Program-made: the position numbers and the translations under genes | In this document: positions 35,492-47,912 of the stretch, one piece after another | Layout: each line of letters begins with the position of its first letter | Position numbering within the stretch: the stretch's first letter is position 1 | Assembly: GCA_027563935.2 (NCBI GenBank) | Contig: CM050454.1 | Coordinates: forward strand, 4,988,001 to 5,052,000 | Source: Costus lasius | Lineage: Eukaryota; Streptophyta; Magnoliopsida; Zingiberales; Costaceae | Reading direction: 5' to 3' | Length of the DNA stretch: 64,000 nucleotides | Notes under the pieces: model-generated | What the model was told of the DNA's origin: nothing | The model's database searches: none | The model's input: the letters and a program-made list of their open reading frames with translations, nothing else

Positions 35492-38400
35492 ATGGAGTAT
35501 AGAAGAATCAAGGAGCAGGTAATGATCGCGTGCATCTTTCGTTCGATCTCGTAAGCTAATCTGGCATTGGTTTCCTTATATCTGACCCGAGCCCTTAAAG
35601 TTGCGGGAGGAAACGATCCTGCGGCCCTAGTTTCTTTGATTTCGGTACTATTGAGAGGTTCTCTTCGTTCTAGTGAATGCGTCAAACCCTTTTTAAGCTA
35701 ATTTACCCGCCATTTGCAGTATCAGTAATTCATTAATTACTCCGGTTGGTTCGGCAATTGTCCGGAATAAAAAATGCGGTAGTTTGATTATGTGCATTTC
35801 TTTTCTGCTTGAAGCATTGCTCTCTCATGTTGATGAATTTGGTTATTACTGTTTTGGATTTTGTATGTTCATGCCCTAGCTCTTTGATGGCGCCTATTTG
35901 GAATTAACAGGACGATTACGATGATAAGTCTCAGACAGATATGGAGGATCAACATGGAAGACCGTTTTCTGGAGGTATATTCTTTCATGTTTAAGATAAA
36001 TTCCTGAAAAAAGAGTCAGTAGTATAATTGTACTAAGTATTAATTCGTTCGATCCACTTGCAGCTGCCAATGTGCCTAGCACCGGAGCTATATCAACCAA
36101 CAAAACCAATTGGAAGCTAAAGTAATAATTCTCTGAATATGTTTGAATTTATATGCAGAAAAATTTAAGATTATCTAATATATTATAATACTCTTGTTCT
36201 ATTTTGTAACTAATCAGGTCAGTCGTCACTCTTCTTTTGACCTTACTTACAAGCTCACAAGCAATACTTATTGTGTGGTCAAAGGAAGTACGATTACAGT
36301 GTAACAACAGCAAATTTTTCAGTGAGTGTAATTCATCTAGATTCAATATTAATTGTGCATTCCAAGTGAATGTAAAAGAATTGGTTAAATCTGTGTCTAA
36401 CTTAAATATGCTTGCAAGATCAAAGTTGAGTGTTCCATATCAACTGCCAATCCCATTCCGTTTCCATAAAGTTTGTTTCTTACTTGACCAGGTGGAAGCA
36501 TTGAAATGTTTGTTTTCACTTGCGGCATTGGGTCGAGTATGGACAACTCAAGGTGTTACAGCAGACAATAAGTAAGATTTGATTTATATTGCTAACGCGA
36601 TTATCAACTCTTCCATGAGTAAAAAAACAAAATTCATTGGGTGTTAGATGCACGCTCATTTGTTCCATTTGGTATGTGGACTTTATGATCTTTTATCTGT
36701 AGTATTATTGGTGTATTTATGGATAAGAAGTTTTGATCCATTTCAATATTATCATGTTTTCATTGATTGATTTGTGACTAACTAAAAACTAACAATATAT
36801 TTTGTAGCTTTGGCAGTATGTTTACATAAAACATGGTTTATATCAATTTATATAGGAAATAAATTTCTGTTGGCATGTCTTTTAACATACTAGTATATGT
36901 ACATTTTCTTCATATACCACCTTGGCGAAAGTAACATTTTTTCAGTGTAACCAGTTGAAATTTTATTTTATTTTTGTACTTCAACTATGTGGTTTATTAA
37001 TTTCATGATGTTAGGTTGAGCACATCTTTTGATGAAGTCAGTGTTTACCCTATCCCTGCACTACTGTATCTTATTAAAAATTTGTTACAGGTATGTGTTT
37101 TTTAGCTTCTCAGCGATTAAAATATTTTGCCTAAAAATCCTAACAACCTAATAATATTGATGAAACAGTATTACATCTTCGCATATGTGGATGCCCCTGC
37201 TTACCAGATACTGAAGAATTTGAATATTATCAGCACTGGTGTTTTGTACCGCATCATTCTGAAGAAGTGAGAAAAAAGTTTTGTACAAACTTACCTTTAG
37301 GTCATTTCCTAAATTAGTTCATCTTCCTATATTTGTGGAAAATATGTTAGTCTCTTACTATTAGGTGCGGGATCTGTAGAAACTTGTGGCATGTGCAATT
37401 CTTGTTTGATGGAGTACTACAATTTATTCTTTCTCAATTCCACTATATTACTGCATCTCAGTGATTTCTAACTATGATCTGTGGTAATTCGTTTGCTTCA
37501 GGTTAAGTGAAATCCAGTGGGCAGCTTTTATTCTTCTCTGTGCAGGATGCACAACAGCTCAACTAAACTCTAAGTAAGCATAATTAACTTAGCAGAATTA
37601 GAATCAGTTCTCTCTTGTTTGTCTCCAGTTTCTCAACATCTGTATTTTCAGCTTTCATTTTTATATATATCACACATTTTCTTCTAGATTTTATCTTTGT
37701 TTGAACTGTTTATACTCATTCGTGCAGTTCTGATCATGTTCTTCAAACTCCTTTTCAAGGTTGGATGATGGCTATAGTGAGTTTTGAACCTTACTCTTAT
37801 AATTTTATCTACTTTTATTTTCTTCAATTGTTTCTCTTTACTTCTAGTCTATTCAAGCGTGTGAAATATGTTTCTAGGTTATGGCACTTCTAAGTGGCTT
37901 TGCTGGGGTGTACACAGAGGTATCTTTGCATGTTTGATGAACTGTGAAACCAGTTCTTGTTCCCTGCATTTAGAAACCACACCAATCATTACTTGTGATA
38001 AGCAATAATGTTTCTCTTTCAAATTGCAGGCCATCATCAAGAAACGTCCTTCAAGAAATATTAATGTGCAAAACTTCTGGTTATACATTTTTGGAATGAT
38101 CTTTAATCTAGTTGCAATTTGCGTTCAGGACTATGATGCAGTCATGAACAAGTAATATATGTGTTTTTTTATCTCTAATTCATTTTCTCAAACCATGTCA
38201 CATTTGATTAAACTATTCATTTGTCTGAATCAGGGGCTTCTTTCATGGATATTCATTTATTACTGTATGCATGATTCTCAATCATGCACTCAGGTATCAT
38301 CCAATTATAGTTATCTGGAGTTTTCTCTCTTTACTGGCACTTATTGAATTTTGTTGCTTCATTACAGTGGTATCGCCGTTTCAATGGTTATGAAATATGC

Positions 38401-38984
38401 CGATAACATTGTCAAGGTATAAGTACCTAGACCTTGTATGCTAACATAAGTGAACTCAATGTTTCAGGCTAGTGGGTATTTGCATTTGCTTATTGAACAC
38501 TACATTTGTACCACTACATTTGTACCAATGATGTCCAAACCCTTAAATACTATATATTGGTCCGGAACCGGAAAGGAACACGAGGCTGAAAACCTTGTAG
38601 ATAAATAGCATTGAAATGTTTCAATCTGTAGGATCCACTGGGTGCAGTGTAAACTAAAAACTTTCTAGCAAACTGTGTTGTTTTTTCTAACATCGGAACG
38701 TTATTTCCCTGAATGTTTGGATGCTCGATATGCGCAGGTGTATTCAACCTCAGTGGCAATGCTGTTAACAGCTGTTGTTTCAGTATTTCTCTTTGGCTTC
38801 CATTTATCACTTGCCTTCTTTCTTGGATCTACGTAAGCATCTCTCTTGTTGCTTCATTGCCTTTGTGGTCCTAAGTGTGCATTTGCTCGTAGCATGAATT
38901 AAATTTGAATGAATTTTTTGTTTCAGGGTTGTTTCTGTGTCGGTATACTTGCACTCTATTGGGAAACCACAACAACAAAAGTGA
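35492..38984 (+). pseudogene. CMP-sialic acid transporter-like nucleotide-sugar transporter, frameshifted (unit 1)
   Basis: Fifteen exons match the plant CMP-sialic acid transporter (CSTLP) family, which are multi-pass Golgi nucleotide-sugar antiporters: 35492-35518, 35911-35974, 36064-36121, 36218-36321, 36492-36571, 37015-37090, 37169-37266, 37502-37573, 37728-37776, 37878-37919, 38030-38151, 38234-38293, 38368-38416, 38738-38832 and 38927-38984. Exon 4 lacks 8 bases present in unit 2 (after GTGTGGTCAAA, near 36283). This shifts the frame after ILIVWSK and ends the protein early. Exon 7 also lacks one lysine codon, and intron 13 has a 14-base duplication. All other exons and splice sites remain intact, so the lesion is young. 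Confidence 0.88.
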
Positions 38985-40259
38985 CCTTTTGCTGGATAAA
39001 GAGTTGCACAATCAACTGTTCCATTCACAATTTATTGAGGCACCATATTTCGTGTGCAACATGTTTCGAAATTGCTCGGTGGAGGTGGCTGTTCTTGGCA
39101 CCTATATGATAGAACATGGAAATGATATAGCACGATGCATATAACTGCTGAAAGAGGGAGCTGAATCTATGCACTGTTGTCTTGGAAGTGAAGATTTGCC
39201 ATGGACTAGGATTTCCTCCTTTTGCGTTCTTGGTACCTTGTACTGCCAAATGTATTCTCTTTTTTTTTTTTTGAGAAAACTAGTGCCTTGAAGATTAACT
39301 GAGATATTATGTTCCTGTATACTCATTCATCATAAAGATTCGTACGCGTACTCTGAAATAACAGAATCACTGAAGTTTGCCCTCACTTGGCGAAGCGTGT
39401 TAGCGTCGACGAGCTAGTAATTGTGACGTCTACATAAACGTCATTTTGGCAGCGTAGAGAAATTGGTGATGCTCTAACAAAAGTGCCAAACGGGTGCATA
39501 TGATCGGCAAGGTTTGTGAAGACTTGCGTGGGTGTGTTTAATCTAACAGCTATAGCATATTTACATGTGCATTGACGAATACATAGGGGCTCTTGAAGGA
39601 TTTCTCAATTTTTTACACTATAGTATGTCACATTCAATCAATTCATATGCCATTCACATTCTAAATCACACATTTGACAAAACGATTGGGAAACTATTTA
39701 AGGCACATCTTATATTCACTAATAACAAATCTATTTAAATACATATTATACGAAACAATATTGATCTTTTAAGAACTAATTAAAAGTGATATATACGTGA
39801 AAATATTAAATGTATGTTAACTTTTAGCTCCCTTCGGTCTTCGGTGGAGCTTTCAAATAGCTTTACCGGAAACTGAAAAATTCAGCTCTAGAAGAAAATT
39901 TTGTGCTTTACCTTGCTAGTTGCTTATCTAAAATACCAAGGACCCTGCCTCTATATCAAGTCCCCTCTATAACTCTGTTTATATACTGAGAAGAAACAGC
40001 TTTAAACTGCTGTCTCTGCCATAAAATTCAATTTCCTTTTCCTCTACTCTGCATGCTTGAATGCTTGAAAGTAAAGTCTACTCCAAGCAAATCTTCTACT
40101 CCTCAAATTCCCGTTCCGCAAATCTCGCGCCTAAAGCCCCTGCATTTCTCTGACAATTCCAGGCCTTCACTTGAAAGCAAACACCAAGCATCACAAAAAC
40201 AAACCTTATTTAAACCTCCCCTTCCCCTCGTCCTCCTCCCACCACTCACAGCATCGATC
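38985..40259. other. Intergenic region between transporter and protease, unit 1
   Basis: It holds the transporter 3' flank and, toward the right, the protease upstream region with TTTATATACT at about 39979. I see no other gene. Small ORFs at 39025-39326 (minus) are shadows over the transporter 3' end. The counterpart in unit 2 is 55440-56715. Confidence 0.45.
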
Positions 40260-40668
40260 ATGGTCTCCTCCTCTCCAATCTCCATCAACCTCTTCTTCTT
40301 CCTCCTCATCCTCGGCCCATGCCTCGGCCTCCTGCCGGACTTCTCCATCGTCGGCTACTCCGACGAGGACTTGAGCTCCAGCGACCGACTGCTCGACCTC
40401 TTCGAGTCATGGGTCGCGGAGCACGGCAAGTCCTACGCCGGCTTCGCGGAGAAGCTGAGGAGGTTCGAGGTCTTCAAGGACAACTTGAGGCACATCGACG
40501 CCGCCAACCGGGAGGGCAACTACAGCTACTGGCTCGGCCTCAACGAGTTCGCCGACCTGACCCACGAGGAGTTCAAGGTGAAGTACCTCGGAGTGAGAGC
40601 CGATGCGCCCAGCGGGAGACGCTCTTCGGCCTCCAGCTTCAGGTACGAGAGCGTCGCGGCGGTGTTTA
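40260..40668 (+). pseudogene. XCP: Xylem-type papain-like cysteine protease, cut after the prodomain (unit 1)
   Basis: The ATG at 40260 opens a signal peptide (ISINLFFFLLILGPCLGLLP), followed by DFSIVGYSDEDLSSSDRLLD and the I29 inhibitor prodomain. The ERFNIN-type spacing (E..RR.EVFKDNL.HID..N) and the GLNEFADLTHEEF motif are present. The wording is closest to XCP1/XCP2 xylem cysteine proteases. At about 40662-40668, just after FRYESVAA, the sequence switches to the CRK upstream region, so the mature enzyme with its Cys-His-Asn triad is absent. The cut is the tandem duplication junction. An in-frame read-through tail exists but is not protease-like. Confidence 0.9.
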
Positions 40669-41172
40669 ATATTGAGAATATAAGCTGGCAGATTTGGCTA
40701 AATGTACTTTCATTTTTTCGGCCTGGCAAGAAAATAGTAAAGTTTAATATTTTGTTTTTTTTAAAAAAAAGATTGTTTACCATTCATAATGGACCTGTTA
40801 TTTTGCTTTTGTTCAGAAAAACCCACAAGTTTAGGTTATTTGCAAGCCAAAACTCTGGCAGTGTTTCCATTTGGCAATGTACTGCTTGGCAGTGTGGCGT
40901 CGTCTGCCCAAACGGCCCGTTGACGAATCGAGGCGTTTCATCATGATTTCTATTAAAGTCATTTCATTTGTCACTATTCTAGGACACCACTCCTGGGTCA
41001 ACCTTCCAATTCAGTGTGGAAATTTTTATCCAACGTTGGATCATGCTCGAGGACAAGAATCCAAGGAGATACTCGCACAAATTCCAGAGTTTAAAGGGTC
41101 AACTCCCGGCAATTGCTTGTTTAGCTTCTTCTTCCCCAGTAATTGCTCTGCTCGTTTGTTTCCAGTTTGCGA

Positions 41173-44100
41173 ATGATGCGGAGGAAATGGAACTTGAGCT
41201 TCCTCCTCTGCCTGATTCCATGTCTTCTGCTACATACCACAACCAAAGCCGACCCCTTCAAAGCGAGCTGCAACGGAAGCAACTACGACTCCGGCAGCGC
41301 CTTCTCCGCAAACCTAGCCACCCTTTTCTCCTCCCTCACCTCTCTCTCGTCCGCCTCCAACTCCGACACCGCCACCGCCGGCTCCGGCGCCGACACTGCC
41401 TACGGCCTCTACATGTGCCAGGGCGACCTCTCCGGCACCGACTGCCAGATCTGCATCCAGACCGCGACAGCCGATGCCGGAAATAGCTGCCCAAACTTGC
41501 GCGGCGGTGTCCTCTGGTACGATCGCTGCGAGCTCCGCTACTCGGATGCCAACTTCTTCGGCGTCGCCGTCACGGACGGCTTCAATTTCACCAACCCCAA
41601 CGAAGTAACGAGCTCGAAGAAGCCAGTCGAGGTGCTGTCGGAACTGGTTCTGGTAGCGCCCACAAGAAGCCCTCTCATGTATGCAGTCAATGTGTCCGAC
41701 GTATTGCCCCTCTACGCTCTGGCGCAGTGCACCGCCGATTTGAGCGCCGAGGGATGCCGGACTTGCCTGACGTCGAGCTTGGAAACGATCGAGAGATGCT
41801 GCAGTCACTCGAAAGGGTGGCGATATCTCACACCGAGCTGCTGGATAAGGTACGAACCCACGCCCTTCTTCGGCGATTACCCCAACGCCAACGACACATA
41901 CATCATCCGAAGCCAGTGCGCGAGCGGGGATTTCTTATCCAACAGTGTTGGCGCGCAGCAGCAGCTGAATCTTAGAAGTCTCTTCGCCGTTCTCAAATCC
42001 CAGGCGTCATTAACTGGCTTTTACAACACCTCAACAGGCGAGAACTCCAGCAATATGTATGGCCTCGCTCTCTGCGGCGGCGATGCGACACCCGGCGGCT
42101 GCGCGGCCTGCCTTGGCACAGCAGGTAGCGCGATACAGGAAGAGTGCCCCAACAAGACGGAAGGATACATGTGGTATGACAAGTGCTTCCTCAAGTACTC
42201 AAACCAGAATTTTTTTTGGCCAATTGGACGTGGACGAGCACACCTTTTGCGAAGGAGGGCAGATTGCGGCGGATATCGCTCAAATCACAGCGACAGAGGC
42301 TGGGAATTTGGCCAACGAGGCGGCGAATAGTTCGTCGATGTTTGCTGCGGGTAGAGCGGCGACAAACAGCACGGTGTCGATCTACTTGCTGCTGCAGTGC
42401 ACTCGAGATCTCAGCAGCGAGATGTGCCGGTTGTGCTTGGATGCAGGAATCAACAAGATGATGAACAGTTGCAAGCAGGACAAAGGATGGCAGTACTTGT
42501 CGGGTAGCTGCACCGTTCGGTTCGAGCTCTTTCCCTTCTTTAATGCGTCGAACACTTGGCAGGCGACTCAAGAAGGTACTCTTTTGCATCATGGAGATAG
42601 CATCAAACTAATACATTTCTGCAATTGAATCCTTCCCACCTTTCACTTGTGATCGGTATTAAGACTAGAATTATGATGTTCAACAGAAGAGAAGAAGACG
42701 TCGAAGGTTAAAATCATTGCTGTTGTTTCTTCCATTGCATGTTTGACACTCTTGGGTGTTCTTGCCTACTGTGCATGGAAGCTGACAAGAAGTAAAGGTA
42801 GTGATTCAGTTATCAGTTATGTTGGTGTTTGAAGATTGAACTGCGAAGAATTGTGTTGTCTGAATCCATGTTCATTTTGTTTGCAGGTAGTCAAAAATCT
42901 AACCTTAAAGATTTCAGTACTCTGCAAGACAGAGACTTGACCTTCATCGATCTGGTCACGATACAAGTAGCCACCGATCACTTCTCTGACAAGAACAAGC
43001 TAGGGGAAGGTGGATTTGGACCTGTTTACAAGGTACTGCAACTTCATTTCTCATACAGCAAAGTTTTAACACATCTAACACAATTGGTTTTGTTCTTTTC
43101 AGTTCCTGTTTGGTCAACTCCATACTGCATTCTTCATTCTTGAATTTAGTCTTCGAGTTCTTATAGATTGTTACAAAAATTCTTGTTGGATAGCATGCGT
43201 TTCTGACACATGTAGCACAAACGATGGATGATAATGTTGCAATCTGCATCATGATCCAGGGAATGTTGCAAGGAGGAACAGAAATAGCAGTCAAAAGGCT
43301 GTCACAGAAATCCACACAGGGATTATCTGAGTTCAAGAATGAGATGAAGCTAATTGCGCAACTTCAGCACAAAAATCTCGTTAGGTTGCTGGGATGCTGC
43401 GTAGAAGGACAAGAAAAGTTGCTGATCTACGAATACTTGCCCAATAAAAGTCTTGATTTCTATCTAGCTGGTCAGTTGATTGATTTTGTTCTTCTCAATT
43501 CCTGTTTGATCAACTCCATATCTATGTTCTTCATTCTTGAACATTGTTTGTTACACACAAAAAAAAACTTGTTGGAGACAGATCCAAACAAGCGTGCGCA
43601 GTTGAATTGGGAGAGGAGATTTCTACTGATCTCAGGAATTGCGAAGGGGCTCCTCTATCTCCACGAGGATTCATTTCTCAAGGTCATTCACAGGGACCTT
43701 AAACCCAGCAACATCTTGTTGGACAAAGAGATGAACCCCAAGATATCAGACTTCGGATTATCCAAGATTTACGTCGCAGAGGAAAGCCAAGACACATAAT
43801 CGAATTGTTGGAACTTAGTAAGAGCACCTGCTTAGTCCTTTCTAGTTCTCATCTTCTGTTGTACTCTTGAAACATATGCTTTCATGCAAATCTCGTGTTC
43901 TTATTGTGTGATTCTGATTTTATGATTTGAAATCAATCCAAATCCTAACAGATTGCACTCTAGTGATATGTGAAAAAAATTCATCGGTTTCTTGCTGTTG
44001 ACTTCAATGATTGTCTTGCATCTAAACTTTGTATTCTTACAAGATATGCTTCAACACAGTGGATACATGGCACCAGAGTATGCCATGGATGGACTCTTCT

Positions 44101-44510
44101 CGGCAAAATATGATGTTTTCAGCTTCGGGATTGTCCTCTTGGAGATCATAAGTGGGGCAAGCAATGGGAGAGCACACGGGGAGAGACATGGACAGAGCCT
44201 TCTCGGGCATGTGAGTGATTCATTGTTTCCCTGTTGTTTGGTATAATTAAGAACACAGCAGGAAATATTCCTCCTTTTTTTTTTATTCAAACAGGCTTGG
44301 GATCTGTGGAACAAGGACAAGGCAACTGAACTTATCGATCCATTGCTGGAGAATCAATACTCCCTTGTAGAGGCAATGAAATGCATCGGCTTAGGATTGC
44401 TGTGTGTGCAGAAGGACGCGGAGGTAAGACCCACAATGTCTGCAGTTGTTCTTGTACTGCAGAGTGATCATATTGTGCTTCCTCAGCCTTCATCGCCTCC
44501 AAAATACTGA
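41173..44510 (+). pseudogene. CRK with four DUF26 domains, two frameshifts (unit 2)
   Basis: Exons are 41173-42575, 42687-42797, 42887-43032, 43260-43470, 43582-43817, 44060-44210 and 44295-44510, the same layout as the intact minus-strand CRK. It has a signal peptide (LSFLLCLIPCLLLH), four DUF26 motifs (CQGDLSGTDCQIC, CTADLSAEGCRTC, CGGDATPGGCAAC, CTRDLSSEMCRLC), a membrane helix in exon 2, and [26 protein letters not shown] and DFGLSKI. Two lesions break it. One is a run of eight T at 42210-42217, where seven would keep frame. The other is an extra T near 43797 that creates TAA in the activation segment before the usual NRIVGT. Exon lengths confirm +1 in both places. Unit 3 carries the same lesions. 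Confidence 0.9.
42210..42217 (+). other. T8 homopolymer frameshift in CRK exon 1 (unit 2)
   Basis: After YSNQN the intact paralogue reads FFG. Here eight T bases push the frame to WPIGRG, while the shifted frame goes on with QLDVDEHTFCEGG and the fourth DUF26 domain. Unit 3 has the same run at 58666-58673. It is either a true mutation older than the duplication or a homopolymer consensus error. Confidence 0.85.
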
Positions 44511-45906
44511 AGCTTGGAATTATGAGTTCAGAATCACCATTGTTTGCCATAGCGACAACTCTTTGTTCATGTTTGATGTAGATAGGAGTGTGGAAATTAG
44601 GAAAACAATACGAAAACACTTTTTAGCATAATTTATGAAAAATAAATTCTCAAATTATGGAAGTATAAATCCAAAGACTCTTTGTGCCTATTATCACATA
44701 ATAATTTCTCTATTAGGTACGGGTTGGTTGGCCCACCTATCCCACCTATAGGATAGGTGAGCATAAAAGTCTGGAGCAATGAAAGCTAAAGTTTGAAAAA
44801 TTATGTTTTTTAATTTTTTTTAACTTTTAAGTTGATTATTATCTCAAAAGTCAGGTTATAGCTAGATGGTAGTGGAGCCAAATAGGCCCGAAGATATCAA
44901 AAACAACATGAGCATTTTGAGGTGCCTATTATGTAATTTTGCCTTTAGAATATATTAGTTGCTTGGTAGTTCATCAAGAGATAGACACAAGCTCAACATA
45001 TGCACTTGAATCTATCATGATAAAAAAGTCAACTTTGACTTCATAGACTTTCAAAAGATATTTTACCATGATGAAAAGTTTTATATTTATGTTGCTAATT
45101 CTTAATAGAATTTTTTTATTAGATGATAATTTTATTTTATTTTTTTCACGTAGGTAACTTTTAAACAAGGTAAAAATGTGATTGAAGTCAAAGAATTTTG
45201 AGTAACAAATGAAGTCAGAGATATGTTTTTGACACACATGATAGCTTTTGGATATATTGAAATATATGATTTTTTTTTGCTATTGAACCTATTGTTCAAA
45301 CTTACGTTATTTTTTTTTATCCGAGTCAAGGTAGTTGAAGAAAATGGAATAAAAAATGGTGCAAAGGTTGACAAGTAGCAAGCGACGACTTTGACCTCCA
45401 ATAAAATGTGAGTTTGTACACATAAAAATAGAAAAGAAAAAAAAGATTTTCAAACTTGTTTAAGGTCAACTGTTTGAAGTAAGTTAAAGTCAACTATTCA
45501 AAAAACCTTAGCCGGCTTAGTAGTTAAAATAAATGTTTCAAAAACCATTGGGTGCCTTGTTTTTCTTTGCCTAGAGAGAAACTTTCAGAGTTCTTAAGAT
45601 ATTATTATTCCTTTAATAAGTTTTGAGAGTTCTTAAGATCTACTATCGATACATATCAGTCTAAAACTAGACCGATATATTAATATGGACCGAATTACTC
45701 AATCTTAGTTTGGGGTCATTATTGGGCCTAGTTGGGCCACCCGTTACCAATTCTGCCTAGGTGGGCCAATCTTCTCGCGAAGCTTCGACCCTTATTGGAC
45801 CGCGAATTCAGGATTTTCTCCCAGGCCATTTAGAGATGTAACGGATCAAACAGGGGACACGCGATCGCCAACTGTGGCGCAGCTATCTTCCCTCGGGGAG
45901 TGAGCC
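44511..45906. other. Intergenic region downstream of the CRK, unit 2
   Basis: The counterpart of 27980-29434, with one copy of the 61-base block that is duplicated in unit 1. I see no gene. Confidence 0.5.
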
Positions 45907-45996
45907 ATGCCGAACGACGATGATGATGCCCTACTGAGAAAAAGAACGCTTCACGAGTTCGCAACTACCCCTCTCCAACATCAGCAACGGGAATGA
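45907..45996 (+). CDS. Small upstream ORF (29 codons), unit 2
   Basis: Identical in sequence to 29435-29524. Its stop overlaps the next start codon as ATGA. The role is uncertain. Confidence 0.3.
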   Translation: MPNDDDDALLRKRTLHEFATTPLQHQQRE

Positions 45997-46112
45997 TGGC
46001 GGCGGCGCCGGCGGCCTTGCGATCTGCGCTTCCGATGCCACGGACATCGGCCACAAAGCAAGTGGTCGTCAAGGGGCCCGATGGTGTCCGAATCTCCCAA
46101 AAGGAGTTCCAG
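45993..46112 (+). CDS. First exon of an unidentified gene, unit 2
   Basis: The same frame and donor as 29521-29640, reading MMAAAPAALRS to ISQKEFQ before GTATTT. No downstream exon was recognised here either. Confidence 0.4.
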
Positions 46113-47351
46113 GTATTTCTGCCTTCTCCAACGCGCAAAATCCCAAAAGTTGTTTCACAAATTTCACCCTTTTCTTTGACAGGGATGTTTGCTACATTCT
46201 GGAAAACTTTAGTGTAGTGTTTGTGAGCTATTTCTTGCTCATGCTATACAATCTCCGTGGAAATTGTTTGATTTACTCTGTAAAGGTAATGATGCATAGA
46301 TAGAGAACATGGCATTAGAGTTTAAGATTTCCATAATGTTTGAGTTGTGTGCTAAATCTTAGACGAAGATTCAAAATCTGTATCATGGAACATGGCAATA
46401 GAATAATCTAATCGGATACCTTTGTATTTTAAAGAGGAAAGTAAAAGTGAATGGGACATTTTTCCTTATTTCCTTGAACGGAAAGAAGGTAAACATAGTG
46501 AGAAATTTCTTTTATTTTTCTCTGTCAGTTCAAATTGAGCATAAATCACATAACTATTTTTTATTCTTTTTTTATTATGTAATTAATTTTTTTGACTCAT
46601 TTCACTTTTCTTTCCCTCTTACGAAGCACAAGTATCTCTTACACACTAGAACTTCGAAAATGAGATTTCTCTACCTTGGCACTATGAAAAAATTGGACAA
46701 AATGTTGTTCACTCTTTTGAGTATTATATTTTTGCTTGAGTCTAGCTTCTTGCATACCATAGTGTGCGTGTGTTTGTGTTTAAGTTCATATAACGCTTTC
46801 CTTTATTTAAGTAAACAAATATTCAAGGTGGAATTTGATACTAGATTAGTTGATCAGACCTTTTAAATAATGCATTCTTCCTATATGACTCAGAACAAAC
46901 AAACAAAAAAAAAATGCTTGCATGAGTAATTAGTGTCACATTATTTGTCTTGTAAACCATAAACGTTTCCTGCATCATTAGTAATTGAGTGTAACATTTT
47001 GACAATCAAGCAGTAGCAACATCAGTTATATGATTTGGCAGTGTGCTACAATCTATGGTGCTCTTTTAACATGTGAAAAGAAATCTGTATACTTCTACAA
47101 TAGATTGTTCAGGAATGAAAGCATTCACATTTTTCTGTGAACTTGAATTGGATTGATTTGCTAAACATTAGTTTTAAAGAATGCTCTTTTAATTCATATA
47201 TCTATGTATGAAGAAGAATTTAACTTATACTCGCATATTGATCTTGTTAGTTCAAATTTGTAATCCATAGAGGTAAATATAGGGTAAATTGATGAAGAAT
47301 ATGTGCACAATAGTAGTGAGAGATGTTCACATAGCAAGCTAAAAAGGTTAC
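46113..47351. other. AT-rich region after the small exon, unit 2
   Basis: The counterpart of 29641-30879. It contains only the F/L-rich incidental frame at 46447-46866. Confidence 0.4.
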
Positions 47352-47912
47352 AAGGCTTACACCGTGTTTTCTTGGATGGATGGAAAGTACAAAGGAAAAG
47401 AAAGAAGGAAAGAAAAGAAAAATAGATGGATAGAATGTGTTATAAATTTTCCTTTCTTGTGTTTACTTGGATGGAAAGAAAGTTTGAAGGATTGATATAT
47501 ACACCCCAAATTTTATTTTTTATTCATATTATATATATAATATCATAAAATTATTAAATATTAAATATTAAATATGAGCGATGACGGCGAGGGCAAGTAG
47601 CAGCGGCATGAACGAGCAATGGCGGCGAGCTCGAGCAGCGACGGCAAGGACGAGTAGTCGAGAAAAGCTCGTATTGAGCGAGAATAAGTAACGGTGCAGT
47701 GAAAAGTTGGGTGTGAAGTTAGTAAAGTTAAGTCATAGTTTTAACTTTCCATCTGATTTGGGCGGAAAGCAAATGGAGAGATTAATGACTAACTTTCCCT
47801 CTTACTTTCCCTTCTAAACTATCTATCCGCCCAAGTAAACAAGCTTATACTCCTTTTCTTCCTACTTTCTTTCCTTTCCTTTTAACTTTCCCTCCAAGTA
47901 AACAAAGCCTTA
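47352..47912. mobile_element. Inverted-repeat (MITE-like) element, unit 2
   Basis: A copy of the element at 30880-31440, also 561 bases, with only a few substitutions. It was inside the segment before the tandem duplication. Confidence 0.5.

Larger units (their letters stand above)
25794..40668 (+). repeat. Tandem array unit 1 (14.9 kb, internally rearranged)
   Basis: This is the first copy of the repeated segment. It starts at the same base context (ATATTGAGAATATAAG) as unit 2 at 40669 and unit 3 at 57125, and ends with the first part of the cysteine protease gene. Compared with unit 2 it lacks about 3.0 kb of CRK (junction near 27357) and carries about 1.3 kb of extra DNA (about 25971-27283). 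Elsewhere it is nearly identical to unit 2. Confidence 0.9.

Noticed and set aside
41314..41808. 164-codon minus-strand ORF over the CRK first exon
   Set aside because: It is a shadow of the GC-rich DUF26 coding strand. The plus frame has clear domain motifs.
42210..42217. Programmed ribosomal frameshifting at the T8 run
   Set aside because: Only one strand and frame would benefit, there is no second stimulatory signal I can see, and a second disabling lesion lies downstream. Mutation or sequence error is simpler.
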